From Brevibacillus_C sp046036945 (lineage in GTDB: Bacteria > Bacillota > Bacilli > Brevibacillales > Brevibacillaceae), in the NCBI RefSeq assembly GCF_046036945.1, contig NZ_JBJQOQ010000014.1:65608-129607 (forward strand): a stretch of 64,000 bases of DNA. Reading direction: 5' to 3'. The translations under genes were made by a program, and so were the position numbers. Positions within the stretch are counted from its first letter, which is position 1. The number at the start of each line of letters is the position of its first letter. A model generated the notes under the pieces. It made no database searches. It was not told the DNA's origin and saw only the letters and a program-made list of their open reading frames with translations. This document shows, one piece after another, positions 33,064 through 42,408 of the stretch.

Positions 33064-33849
33064 ATGAAATTGTTAAATATCTCAGAGGCAGCCAAACTTC
33101 TTGGGATTTCAGCCAGCACGCTGCGCAGACTGGAACATGACGGCGTTGTGGAAGGATACGGATTGAGTGTGATTTATACACCGGGGGGGCAGCGCAGGTA
33201 CATTTTAGACGAAATACAGCATCTGTATTCACAGCAGGGCTTCTCCGGACAAATCGGATTTGGCGGCAAACCGGCTGTGCTTGTTCGCGACATGACTTTG
33301 GCTTTTACGGATCCGAATTCTAAATTATCCATCCAGTTAAACGGCCAGATTGAAGCGGTAACACAACTGGTTAAAACTGCTCTTGCCAATCATTTTCCGG
33401 TTGTTTTCAGCAAGACCATCTACGACTCGGCAGATAAATTTTCACAGCTTTGGGGACAAAAATTTCCTTCCATACAGCTGCTTGACCGTAATACGGCATG
33501 GGTGAAAATTCATCCTACATTAGATGAATTTACGTATGACATGGTTAACGCAACCACTTACATTAACGATTTTTACTGCTCACCGCTGGATGAGTTTCTG
33601 CAGCAAAGAGAAATCGATACGGTCATATTGGCTGGAACCACAACGAGCGGCAGCATCCGGGCAAATGCCGTGGAAGCCCTGCAGCGCGGGTATCGTGTCA
33701 TCATTCCAGAAGAAGCTGTCGGCGACCGTTCCGAATCGATTCAAAGAGCGACCCTTCTCGACTTGCATGCGCGTTACGCTGATGTCATGACGTTGGAAAA
33801 AGTGTTGAAATGCGTGAACGAAGCGGGATCACTAAGAAAATCGAAGTAA
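33064..33849 (+). CDS. MerR-type HTH fused to a dead cysteine-hydrolase (isochorismatase-like) domain
   Basis: Residues 1-53 form a MerR-type winged helix (NISEAAKLLGISASTLRRLEHDG, wing TPGGQRRY). Residues 68-255 are homologous to isochorismatase/maleamate amidases and to the NicF-like enzyme at 43219. The catalytic Cys is Ser197 (TTTSGS against TTSGC) and the catalytic Lys is lost (NATTY against NKKYA); only the Asp of VRDMTLAFTD remains. The enzyme fold has therefore probably become a ligand-binding sensor. Since the living paralogue degrades maleamate in the following cluster, the regulator likely senses a pathway intermediate. GGGAGGG precedes the ATG. Confidence 0.88.
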   Translation: MKLLNISEAAKLLGISASTLRRLEHDGVVEGYGLSVIYTPGGQRRYILDEIQHLYSQQGFSGQIGFGGKPAVLVRDMTLAFTDPNSKLSIQLNGQIEAVTQLVKTALANHFPVVFSKTIYDSADKFSQLWGQKFPSIQLLDRNTAWVKIHPTLDEFTYDMVNATTYINDFYCSPLDEFLQQREIDTVILAGTTTSGSIRANAVEALQRGYRVIIPEEAVGDRSESIQRATLLDLHARYADVMTLEKVLKCVNEAGSLRKSK

Positions 33850-34245
33850 AGGTGTTTCACATCTTCCCCTGAAAGTGTGCCAAGCTGCCTGGGCTGCCGC
33901 CAAGACAAGGAATACCTTGGTCAATGCTACACCTGCATTGGTCAAACTCGGCGCATAGGCGGCTTTCTTGGAGGGGCGGGCATGTAGAGAACCAAATTGG
34001 TTTCGTGCTGCTGCTCCCGTGAGAGCGTGCTTCGGTTTCTCCCCTTGTTTTTCCCCCTTTTTTCCTACCCAGAGAATTCTCTCTCAGCCCAAACTTGAAG
34101 GACAAATCTCCTTGCATCTGAATGCGATTCCCCGAACAGGTAACGCGATCTTCGTTGTTGCCGCGGCCAATGTTATGCTGACTTTTTCTATGATCCCCCC
34201 CCCCCCCCGTTTTTAATAGGATTTCAAAATTTAGAATAGATTGCG
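33850..34245. other. Intergenic region with possible gene relic and a C14 tract
   Basis: No intact gene. The minus strand from about 33990 down to 33860 reads without stops as a peptide containing AYAPSLTNAGVALTKVF and VLAAAQAAWHTFRG, which looks like the tail of a lost protein, perhaps of a mobile element. A run of 14 C residues occupies 34195-34208. Confidence 0.4.
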
Positions 34246-34274
34246 TTGACAGACAATTCACAATAGATTATAAT
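34246..34274 (+). promoter_or_regulatory. Consensus sigma-A promoter of the nic operon
   Basis: TTGACA (34246-34251), 17-base spacer, TATAAT (34269-34274). It leaves a long leader of about 260 bases before the monooxygenase start. Both hexamers are perfect, so tight control by a repressor is expected. Confidence 0.9.
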
Positions 34275-34542
34275 CAGGAACGAAAAGATTAGTAAATTTG
34301 ATCATGTTTGGTAACTTTCATTTCAACAAAATGTTTCAAATGATTGGAAAAGTTATGAAAAACCTCCTCAAATACCCGATTATACATCCGCTAAATATGG
34401 ACATTTTTGGAATCGATAGTCGGGATTTGCAGCCAAATGTTGAAACAGGGGTGAGCGAATACTGCCAAATGGACTAGAACGAGCAATTTCAATGGTTGGT
34501 TCCTTTTTTTAGCTTTATAAAAAAAACGGGGGGAGATAAGCG

Positions 34543-35781
34543 ATGAACAAGTCTTTTCGTGTCGGTATTATCGGTGGCGGTATTGGCGGGGTTGCTTTGG
34601 CGCGAGCCCTGTGGCAACGCGGCATTTCTTTTCGGTTGTTTGAACAGGCAGCGGAGTTCAGGGAAGTTGGCGCCGGTATCCAAATGACGCCGAATGCTGT
34701 GAAGGTATTGAAATCACTCGGGCTAGCAGACGAAATGAAGCGGGTCGGTTTCTTGCCGGAAGCGATGGTGGGCCGCGGTTGGGAGACAGGCGAGGAGTTA
34801 TTTCGGACTCCCTTAAAAGATACGTTTGTCCAACTTTTTGGTGCTCCGTACTATCACGTGCACCGCGCTGACCTGCACAGTATCTTGACAGAAGGATTAC
34901 CGGAAGAGTGCATTACTTTTCATGTGAGATGTGTAGATGTCCAACTTAAGGGCGATAAGGCCGTTGCTGTATTTGACAATGGAGATGAATTCGAGGCTGA
35001 CCTGATTGTCGGTGCGGACGGAATACGTTCTGCTGTCCGGGAAGGGTTGTGGGGCAAGGATGATCCGGCATTTACCGGGCATATGTGTTGGCGTGCGCTC
35101 GTTCCGGTCGACAAGCATCCGCTGCCTTTCGTTCTGCCGGCAGTAACCTTTTGGTTTGGTCCCAAAGCACATGTGGTCACCTATTACGTCAAGGGCGGTC
35201 AGGCAGTAAATATCGTTGCCTGCAAAGAGACAGATGAATGGGTGAAAGAGTCATGGACAGAGCCCAGTTCGACTGAAGAACTATTGAAGGCGTACGATGG
35301 TTGGCATTCTGACTTGATTCGTCTGTTCGAACGCACAGACAATTCACAGGTTTTCAAGTGGGGATTGTATGACCGCAATCCAATGGAGCGCTGGTCCCAA
35401 GGTCATGCGACGCTCCTGGGTGACGCTGCCCATCCTATGCTTCCATACTTATCGCAGGGTGCCGCGATGGCGATAGAAGATGCTTATGTCCTCGCTGAAG
35501 CTCTTGTTCATTTTGGCGGGAACGTACCCCTGGCATTGGACGCGTACGAAGCAGAACGACGCAATCGCACCCGGGACGTACAGCTGCAATCCCGTGAAAG
35601 AGGCCGTACCTATCATCTGGAATCGCCTGAGGAACAACGGCAGCGGGATCTTGCTTTACGGGAGCGGCAGAGCCAAGATCCGAATGCGGTTGGCATCAGT
35701 GCCGAGTGGGTGTACGAGTACGACGCGACCACCTGCCGTCAGCGTTTTGGGGTATCTTCAGGCGTTAGCTTGAAGGAATAG
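34543..35781 (+). CDS. nicC: FAD-dependent monooxygenase, probable 6-hydroxynicotinate 3-monooxygenase
   Basis: Class A flavoprotein hydroxylase of 412 aa: GGGIGGVALARAL (FAD pyrophosphate loop), GADGIRSAVRE (DG motif) and LGDAAHPMLPYLSQGAAMAIEDA (GD motif). Overall it resembles salicylate hydroxylase and NicC. NicC replaces the carboxyl group of 6-hydroxynicotinate with a hydroxyl, giving 2,5-dihydroxypyridine. The assignment rests on the later genes of the same cluster, which supply every following step. GGGGGGAG precedes the ATG. A salicylate-type substrate cannot be ruled out from sequence alone. Confidence 0.8.
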   Translation: MNKSFRVGIIGGGIGGVALARALWQRGISFRLFEQAAEFREVGAGIQMTPNAVKVLKSLGLADEMKRVGFLPEAMVGRGWETGEELFRTPLKDTFVQLFGAPYYHVHRADLHSILTEGLPEECITFHVRCVDVQLKGDKAVAVFDNGDEFEADLIVGADGIRSAVREGLWGKDDPAFTGHMCWRALVPVDKHPLPFVLPAVTFWFGPKAHVVTYYVKGGQAVNIVACKETDEWVKESWTEPSSTEELLKAYDGWHSDLIRLFERTDNSQVFKWGLYDRNPMERWSQGHATLLGDAAHPMLPYLSQGAAMAIEDAYVLAEALVHFGGNVPLALDAYEAERRNRTRDVQLQSRERGRTYHLESPEEQRQRDLALRERQSQDPNAVGISAEWVYEYDATTCRQRFGVSSGVSLKE

Positions 35782-35835
35782 TAGGTTTGGTAATTTTCGG
35801 TAAATTTTTTAAAGTTCGAAATAGGGGGGATCAGC

Positions 35836-36654
35836 TTGAACGATAAGGAGCTTTTCGGACAAATGTTAGTCAAAGGCCTTAACGCGGATATCCATTTACT
35901 TACCAAAGGCGACAGCAACGGGGTACCGGTTCTTTTTCTTCCGGGCATTACAAGCTACAGTATGTCATTTTCGGAAATTCTAAAGCGGATGCCTGATCAC
36001 TTCTACTGTTTGTCCATGGATATCCGCGGGCGCGGGAAATCCAGCTGGCCCAAACAGGGATACCGCATGCAGGATTACGTTGAGGATTTGCTCAATGTGG
36101 TGAATGCGTTAACGAGAAATCAGACGGCACCATTCCTTGTCGGCCATTCCATGGGGGCGAGAATTGCAGCCGGTTTTGGCAGCGCATACTCATCTCTCAT
36201 TTCCGGTATGGTGCTCATCGACCCCCCGGTTACCGGTCCGGGTCATCGACAAGTTTACCCCAATTCCCTCTCCATGTTTCTGGAACAAAAAGCCGCGGCA
36301 GACGAAGAGGAATGGGACAAATTTCGCGCCTTTTATCCGCACTTTACGGAAGAACAACGGAAGATACGAATTACCGAATACCTGAACGTAAGCAAGGAAG
36401 CGATCATCGAATCGTACAACAACTTTATCAAAGAACCTTTTCAGGTCCATGTAAAATTGACAACTTGTCCCATGCTGCTGTTAGCCGCTGAACTTGGAGA
36501 TACAATTCGTCCTGATGAACTTGCCGAGTTGAAGTCTCTCAATTCCCGTTTGCAGGCCGTTGTCGTGAACGGCGTTGGTCACATGGTATACAAGGAGGCA
36601 CCTCAGGTAACAGCGGAATCTATCATCTCTTTCATCAGCGATCATCTGAAATAA
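35836..36654 (+). CDS. nicD: Alpha/beta hydrolase, probable N-formylmaleamate deformylase
   Basis: Alpha/beta hydrolase fold, 272 aa. The nucleophile is S105 in GHSMG; DIRGRGKSSWP and LIDPPVTGPGHR are shared with NicD of pseudomonads; the catalytic His is in VNGVGHMVY. NicD releases formate from N-formylmaleamate, the ring-opening product of NicX. TTG start after GGGGGG. It lies between the monooxygenase and the transporter genes, so transport and catabolism are interleaved. Confidence 0.83.
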   Translation: MNDKELFGQMLVKGLNADIHLLTKGDSNGVPVLFLPGITSYSMSFSEILKRMPDHFYCLSMDIRGRGKSSWPKQGYRMQDYVEDLLNVVNALTRNQTAPFLVGHSMGARIAAGFGSAYSSLISGMVLIDPPVTGPGHRQVYPNSLSMFLEQKAAADEEEWDKFRAFYPHFTEEQRKIRITEYLNVSKEAIIESYNNFIKEPFQVHVKLTTCPMLLLAAELGDTIRPDELAELKSLNSRLQAVVVNGVGHMVYKEAPQVTAESIISFISDHLK

Positions 36655-36732
36655 CGGTATGGTACGAAAAGCGGGTGAACGTATTTTTGTGGTGTCATAT
36701 AGAAAAAGTCAGTCATAAAGGGGTTGGGATGA

Positions 36733-37908
36733 TTGAAAAAATTATTATCGATGTTGTCAGTGATGTCACTGCTTTCATTGATTCTGGCTGGCTGCGGAAC
36801 GGACAATTCTGCAGCGTCGACGGGAAGTGGCGGAAATAGCGGAGGAACGTTGACTTTGGGTTATGTCGGCGGGCTGAGCGGGGCGACGGCCGCTTTCGGA
36901 AAACCGGCATTCGATGCGGTAAAATACGCTGTCGATGAAATCAACGAAAACGGTGGAATCCTTGGGCAGACAGTAAAACTGGTTTCGGAAGACGACGAAG
37001 GGAATCCGTTTAAAGGACAGCAGGCGATCGACAAATTTGCCAACCGGGATATCAAGTTTGTGATCAGCGGATCGAGCAGCGCGGTTGCTTTGTCACAGGT
37101 AGCCAAAGTGAAGGAAAACAATATGATTGCCGTGTCGCCGATCGCGTCGGATCCGGGAGTCGTATCGGAAAATCCGCGATTCTTTGTGAATTTGGCCAAC
37201 AATAACCAGTTTGGCTGGTCAGCCGCCTACTATGCCGCCAAAGAGATGGGCGTGAAAGAAGTGATCGCTTTTATCCGGGATGACGCTTTTGGTACCAGTG
37301 TTTATAAAGCTTTCGAAGAAAAATCAGCGGAGTTGGGCATGAAAATTGTGAAAGAATTCAAGTATCCCGCTGACGCAAAAGACTTTAATTCATACATTAG
37401 CCAAGGCATCAGTTCAAACCCGAATGCCTACATATTTTTGACAGGCTATGCAGCGGACAGCGGATTGATCGCGAAACAGGCAAGAGCGCTGGGTTATGAC
37501 AAACCGTTCATCGCCACAAACCCAATCTCCAGTCCACAGTATTACGAGATCGCCGGTGATGCGTCCAATAATACCATGATCAGTGCGGCCTATATATCCG
37601 ACACCAATATTAGTGAAAAAACGAAAGCGTTTATCGAAGCATGGAAAAGTAAATTTAACATGGAGCCCAACGTTTATCAGGTGCATGGATACGACTCCGT
37701 TTATATCCTGAAGACCGCGATCGAAAAAGTGGGATCTGCCGCCCCGGACGAAGTGCAAAAGGAACTCCTGAACATCAAAAACTATGAAGGAGCTTCAGGG
37801 CTCACATCCTTTAACGATGACGGTTCGGCAACCAAACCGATTTTCGTGGTGAATTGGGATAACGGACAGTTGAAATTGGAAAAAGTCCTTCAAGCCGGTT
37901 CGTATTAA
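36733..37908 (+). CDS. Branched-chain-type ABC transporter substrate-binding lipoprotein
   Basis: Lipoprotein of 391 aa; the signal ends in LILAGC with Cys at about residue 21, followed by a Ser/Gly spacer. The mature part is a two-lobed Peripla_BP_6 (LivJ-like) fold: GYVGGLSGATAAFGKPAFDAVKYAVDEIN at its start and DPGVVSENPRFFVNLANNNQ in the middle. Family members bind amino acids, amides or aromatic acids. In this cluster a pyridine carboxylate such as 6-hydroxynicotinate is the expected ligand. TTG start with a weak site. Confidence 0.9.
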   Translation: MKKLLSMLSVMSLLSLILAGCGTDNSAASTGSGGNSGGTLTLGYVGGLSGATAAFGKPAFDAVKYAVDEINENGGILGQTVKLVSEDDEGNPFKGQQAIDKFANRDIKFVISGSSSAVALSQVAKVKENNMIAVSPIASDPGVVSENPRFFVNLANNNQFGWSAAYYAAKEMGVKEVIAFIRDDAFGTSVYKAFEEKSAELGMKIVKEFKYPADAKDFNSYISQGISSNPNAYIFLTGYAADSGLIAKQARALGYDKPFIATNPISSPQYYEIAGDASNNTMISAAYISDTNISEKTKAFIEAWKSKFNMEPNVYQVHGYDSVYILKTAIEKVGSAAPDEVQKELLNIKNYEGASGLTSFNDDGSATKPIFVVNWDNGQLKLEKVLQAGSY

Positions 37909-37919
37909 GGAGGGTTACG

Positions 37920-38795
37920 GTGTATTTTGACATCTTCGTTAGTGGTCTCGCCGTCGGATGCATTTACAGTTTAATTGCGATGTCGTTTAGTCTCATCTTT
38001 CGTTCGTCGGGCGTATTAAACATTGGCACTGGTGAGTTTGTCATGATCGGAGGGCTTGTCGGGTTCAGTCTGATGACCAATGTCACGCAAAATTTTTACC
38101 TTGTCATGCTGCTAACCATGGCCATTGCCGGTCTAATCGGCTACTTGTCGAATGTACTTGTATTTCATCCGGTGCAAAAGCGCGGCGGGCAAAGCATTCA
38201 TGTCTTGATGGCCAGCATCGGAATCATGATTATTTTGCCGCAGATCGGCTCATTGGTCTGGGGAGCGGAGCCGTTGAGTTTTCCAAGCAGTCTATCCGCA
38301 GGTCAGGTTCAGTTGGGCAGCGCGAAGATTTCCGGCATCAGTTTTTTGATCATTCTGTTAAGTATCTTCATTATGATTTTGTTTCAGTTATTCTTTAAAT
38401 TTACCCGTATCGGTCAGGCGATGAGAGCCATAGCAGACGATCGCGTCATGTCACAGCTGCTTGGGGTGAATCACCGCAAATACATCGCGCTCATCTTCCT
38501 GGTAGCCGGAGCCTTGACCGGAGTCGCAGGTGTCCTCTTAGGTCCGCTCTATTTTGTTTCTTATGATATGGGGATCATTGGCATCAAGGCGTTTGCGGCG
38601 GCTGTATTAGGCGGGTTTGGCAATATCATGGGAGCGGTCATTGGCGGCATCTTGCTCGGATTGATCGAGGCATTCGGCGGAACGATGATCAGTTCGGAAT
38701 TTCGCGATCTGATCTTGTACGCGATATTGATCCTGGTGCTGCTGATCCGTCCCACCGGCATACTGGGCATAAAGAAACGGAGGGATACCGCTTGA
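37920..38795 (+). CDS. ABC transporter permease, LivH type
   Basis: Membrane subunit of 291 aa with about eight helices. LNIGTGEFVMIGGL near the N-terminus, MRAIADDRVMSQLLGVNHRKY (ATPase contact loop) and GGFGNIMGAVIGGILLGLIEAFGG fit LivH. GTG start directly after AAGGAGGG. Its stop overlaps the start of the permease-ATPase fusion (TTGA), so they are translated together. Confidence 0.9.
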   Translation: MYFDIFVSGLAVGCIYSLIAMSFSLIFRSSGVLNIGTGEFVMIGGLVGFSLMTNVTQNFYLVMLLTMAIAGLIGYLSNVLVFHPVQKRGGQSIHVLMASIGIMIILPQIGSLVWGAEPLSFPSSLSAGQVQLGSAKISGISFLIILLSIFIMILFQLFFKFTRIGQAMRAIADDRVMSQLLGVNHRKYIALIFLVAGALTGVAGVLLGPLYFVSYDMGIIGIKAFAAAVLGGFGNIMGAVIGGILLGLIEAFGGTMISSEFRDLILYAILILVLLIRPTGILGIKKRRDTA

Positions 38796-40576
38796 AGCCA
38801 AACCATCTCAAATCATACGGACCAATCGGCGTATACCTGATCGTCTTTGTGTTGGCAGCCGTTTTTGTCCAGTCCAATTACTATTTGTCGTTGTTTTCCC
38901 AGGCGGCGATTTATACGATTTTGGCGGTTTCGCTGCAGCTCATTTTCGGGTATGCCGGTCAGGTCAGTCTGGCTCATGCGGGTTTTTTCGGCATCGGCGC
39001 TTATACCTCAGCCATTCTCACGCTGCATTTTGACCTGAATTTTCTCGTTGCCTTCTTGCTGTCGGGGATCGTGGCCGCGATCGTCTCGATTATCCTTTCA
39101 CCGATGGCGAAACTCTCGGAAATCTACTTTGCCATGTCCACGTTCGCCTTTAATTTGATCTTGATTATCGTTTTTGCCAACGGAGGAAGCTTGACCGGAG
39201 GGTGGAACGGACTAACCAATATTCCCTATCCCGACATTTTGGGTTGGTCTGTTGACAGCAAAAAGGAATTTTTTATCCTTTCCTCCATTTTATTGATTAT
39301 CCAGTGCGTCTTTATGATCAGGCTGACGGAGGGACGATTGGGCAGAAACTTTCGGGCGATTCGTGACAACCAGCTTGCTGCGGCTTCAGTAGGCATCAAT
39401 ATCGCTGCTACGAAAACAAAAGGCTTTATCATCGGCTGTTTTTGGGCCGGACTAGCAGGCAGCGTGATGGTGCATATGTATGCGTTTGTCAGCCCGGAGC
39501 CATTCCATTTTCTTGAATCCATCACCGTTATCCTTATGGTCGTTCTCGGCGGCCTGGGTTCTTTTACCGGGGCTTTGCTGGGGGGATTCGGCGTTACGTT
39601 TTTTAACGAAATCCTGAAAGAAATTCCCTTGTACCGGCCGATTATCTACGGAGCTTGCATTGTGCTGATGATGATTTTTATGCCGAATGGGATTTACGGT
39701 CTGCTGCATAAGCGGTTCAAACCGGTTCAAAATCAAACGGCTGTGGCAAGATCGCCGGTCAATCTGAGACAATTTCTGTCTCAAACCCAAGCGGACAACA
39801 GTGTAATCTTAAAGCTCGAACATGTCACGAAACAATTCGGAGGTCTCAAGGCGCTTCATGACGTCAGCCTGGAGGTGCAGGCAGGAGAGATTTTTGGATT
39901 GATCGGGCCGAATGGGGCGGGTAAAACGACGTTTATCAACCTTGTAACCGGGTTGGAAAGACCGACATCGGGGCAGGTTACTTTTCAGCAGCGAGAAGTG
40001 ACAAATAAAACGATATCCCATATAGGAAGCCTGGGCCTGGTAAGGACGTTCCAAACGAGCAGGTTGTTCGAAAGCATGACGGTTCTGGAGAATGTGGTAA
40101 CAGGCATGTCGTGCCGATTAAAAAACGATATCGGTCTGGCACTGCTGCAAAACAAAAAGTTTTTGTCCGAGGAGCAGTACGCTGTCAATGTGGCGTATCA
40201 ACTGATCAAGTTGACGGGCTTGGAGGAGAAAGCGTTCGAATTATGCGCCAATCTTTCATACGGACACCGCCGCTTGGTGGAAATCACCCGCGCCCTCGCC
40301 TCCGGGCCGAAGATTTTGTTTCTCGATGAGCCGGCAGCCGGTCTGAACTTAAGTGAAAGAGAACAGCTGCAAAAATTGATTTTACGTTTGCGGGAAGAAT
40401 TCGCCATCACCATTTTTATCGTCGAACATGATTTACATATGTTGTCCAACCTCTGCGATCATATGGCCGTGTTGAATTTTGGAGAAAAAATTGCCTATGG
40501 CAGCCCTGAGGAGGTGATGCAAAATCCGCAAGTTGTGGAGGCATATTTAGGGAGGAGGGACAGAAAGCATGCTTAA
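38792..40576 (+). CDS. Fused ABC transporter permease-ATPase (LivM-LivG)
   Basis: A 594-aa fusion. Residues 1 to about 305 are a LivM-type permease (AGQVSLAHAGFFGIGAYTSA, GGLGSFTGALLGGFGVTFFNE). After a linker of about 35 residues, from about 335 on, follows a LivG ATPase: GPNGAGKTT, RTFQTSRLFESMTV, LSYGHRRLVEITRALA, ILFLDEPAAGLN and VEHDLHML. Continuity across the linker is unbroken in this frame. TTG start overlapping the LivH stop. The fused form fixes one permease to one ATPase; LivF downstream supplies the other ATPase. Confidence 0.9.
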   Translation: MKPNHLKSYGPIGVYLIVFVLAAVFVQSNYYLSLFSQAAIYTILAVSLQLIFGYAGQVSLAHAGFFGIGAYTSAILTLHFDLNFLVAFLLSGIVAAIVSIILSPMAKLSEIYFAMSTFAFNLILIIVFANGGSLTGGWNGLTNIPYPDILGWSVDSKKEFFILSSILLIIQCVFMIRLTEGRLGRNFRAIRDNQLAAASVGINIAATKTKGFIIGCFWAGLAGSVMVHMYAFVSPEPFHFLESITVILMVVLGGLGSFTGALLGGFGVTFFNEILKEIPLYRPIIYGACIVLMMIFMPNGIYGLLHKRFKPVQNQTAVARSPVNLRQFLSQTQADNSVILKLEHVTKQFGGLKALHDVSLEVQAGEIFGLIGPNGAGKTTFINLVTGLERPTSGQVTFQQREVTNKTISHIGSLGLVRTFQTSRLFESMTVLENVVTGMSCRLKNDIGLALLQNKKFLSEEQYAVNVAYQLIKLTGLEEKAFELCANLSYGHRRLVEITRALASGPKILFLDEPAAGLNLSEREQLQKLILRLREEFAITIFIVEHDLHMLSNLCDHMAVLNFGEKIAYGSPEEVMQNPQVVEAYLGRRDRKHA

Positions 40577-41285
40577 AGTGGAACACTTGAAAGCTTATTA
40601 CGGAAATGCACAGGCTTTGGAAGATATCAGCTTCGAAGTAAACCAGGGTGAAATTATCTGCATTCTCGGAAACAACGGGGCAGGCAAATCGACCACTTTG
40701 ATGTCGATCAGCGGTGTGATGAAGCGCAAAGAGGGGCTGATCGAATTTCAACACACCGATATCAGCAAAAGGCATCCGCATGAGATCGTATCCTTGGGTA
40801 TTTCACAAGTTCCTGAAGGACGGCGCATCTTCCCTACTCTAACCGTGGAAGAGAATTTAAGAATGGGCGGATTTCTTAAAAAAAGAATCAGCAGCACAAA
40901 AATAGAGGAAATTTTTCAATTGTTTCCGCGGCTGAAAGAGCGAAGAAATCAGCTTGGCGGAAGTCTCAGCGGGGGAGAACAGCAGATGCTGGCCATTGGC
41001 AGAGCGCTGATCGGCGAGCCCAAACTGCTGATGCTCGATGAACCGTCACTGGGGTTGGCGCCGCAGATTATAGACATGATTTTTGACAGCATCATTTCGC
41101 TGCGCAAAGCGGGGATGACGATACTCTTAATCGAGCAGAATGTCGAACTGGCATTGGAAGTTTCCGATCGGGCATATGTGATAGAACTGGGCAGAACGGT
41201 ATTGACAGGGGACAGCGATACGCTTCGAAAAGACCGATCGATCCAATCGATCTATATGGGCCAGCAGCATGTACTGCATGGCTGA
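40569..41285 (+). CDS. ABC transporter ATP-binding protein, LivF type
   Basis: Second ATPase of the importer, 238 aa: Walker A GNNGAGKST, Q-loop ISQVPEGRRIFPTLTV, signature LSGGEQQMLAIGRALI, Walker B LLMLDEPSLGLAP and LLIEQNVELAL. It overlaps the fusion gene by eight bases. Together with the preceding three genes it completes a five-domain importer that sits inside the nic cluster. Confidence 0.92.
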   Translation: MLKVEHLKAYYGNAQALEDISFEVNQGEIICILGNNGAGKSTTLMSISGVMKRKEGLIEFQHTDISKRHPHEIVSLGISQVPEGRRIFPTLTVEENLRMGGFLKKRISSTKIEEIFQLFPRLKERRNQLGGSLSGGEQQMLAIGRALIGEPKLLMLDEPSLGLAPQIIDMIFDSIISLRKAGMTILLIEQNVELALEVSDRAYVIELGRTVLTGDSDTLRKDRSIQSIYMGQQHVLHG

Positions 41286-41320
41286 GGGTAAGGAAAACGG
41301 GAATGAAGGAGAGGAAAAGT

Positions 41321-42346
41321 ATGAGTGCAAATTTTAACGAAATGGTAGAACTGTTCAAAGTGGAATTGGAACTCTGCCAGTTGAAGCCGACCGAAACGAT
41401 GGCTGTGCTGACATCTGGGGGCGTCCGCGCAGATTATGCCAAAGCGTTTATGGAAGCAGCCAAGCTGATCGGAGCCAATACATTCGAACTGAACATTCCG
41501 CCCGCCAATCGGGGCATTTCCGGTTCGTTTGGCATTACCCCGCTGACAGACAACCGGGCAGCGGTTGAAATGCTGAAAAAGGCGGATCTGATTATCGACC
41601 TGGTCTTGCTGTTGTTCTCCAAGGAACAGTTGGAGCTGCAGAATGAGGGAAAAAGAATTTTGATGGTTGTTGAACCATTTGAAGTCATTAAAAATATGTT
41701 TCCGAAACCAAGCGATAAGCAAAGAGTGCTGTTTGCTGCCGATTTATTAAAAAATGCAAAAGAATTACGATTTACAAACAAGGCCGGCACAGATGTAACC
41801 TTCAAGCTGGGACAGTATCCTATCCTGATCGAATACGGATTTGCCGATGAACCGGGCAAATGGGATCATCTGCCAAGCGGATTTTCGGCAGGCACGTCGA
41901 ATGACGGCGGCGTGGATGGGGTAGTCGTCCTCGATCGCGGGGATATTCTTTTCCCGTTTAACAAATACGTGCAGGAGCCGGTAAAGCTCACGATCAAAGA
42001 CGGTTTTGTCACGGAGATTGAAGGCGGGTTTGACGCCATGTTGATGAGAGAATACATCGAAAGTTTCCAAGATCCCCGGGCCTACGCGATATCCCACATC
42101 GGTTGGGGACTGAATGAACGTGCCAAGTGGCACAGCTTGGCCCTGGACAGCAACGTGTTTGGGATGGACGGACGTGCTTTTTACGGAAATGTATTGTTTT
42201 CATTAGGCCCCAATACAGAACTGGGCGGAACAAATGATACCAAATGCCATCTCGATATTCCTATGAAAAACTGCACGTTGTATCTGGACGGCAAACTCAT
42301 CGTAAAGGACGGGGACGTCGTTATCGAAGAAATGAAGCCGGTGTGA
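41321..42346 (+). CDS. nicX: 2,5-dihydroxypyridine 5,6-dioxygenase
   Basis: Fe(II) extradiol-type ring-cleavage enzyme of 341 aa, structurally related to M29 aminopeptidases. It opens 2,5-dihydroxypyridine to N-formylmaleamate. Blocks remembered from Pseudomonas NicX are closely matched: GQYP...EYGFADEPGKWDH, SHIGWGL, DGRAFYGNVLFSLGPNTE and CHLDIP. Candidate iron ligands here are E177, H183, H259, H310 and D312. ATG 41321 has GGAGAGG before it; the ATG at 41303 does not. This is the key gene for recognising the pathway. Confidence 0.93.
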   Translation: MSANFNEMVELFKVELELCQLKPTETMAVLTSGGVRADYAKAFMEAAKLIGANTFELNIPPANRGISGSFGITPLTDNRAAVEMLKKADLIIDLVLLLFSKEQLELQNEGKRILMVVEPFEVIKNMFPKPSDKQRVLFAADLLKNAKELRFTNKAGTDVTFKLGQYPILIEYGFADEPGKWDHLPSGFSAGTSNDGGVDGVVVLDRGDILFPFNKYVQEPVKLTIKDGFVTEIEGGFDAMLMREYIESFQDPRAYAISHIGWGLNERAKWHSLALDSNVFGMDGRAFYGNVLFSLGPNTELGGTNDTKCHLDIPMKNCTLYLDGKLIVKDGDVVIEEMKPV

Positions 42347-42408
42347 TTTTGTCGGTTTGTAGTTCTCAACGGTACATGAAAAACAGGTAGAAAAAGGAGT
42401 GGAACAGT

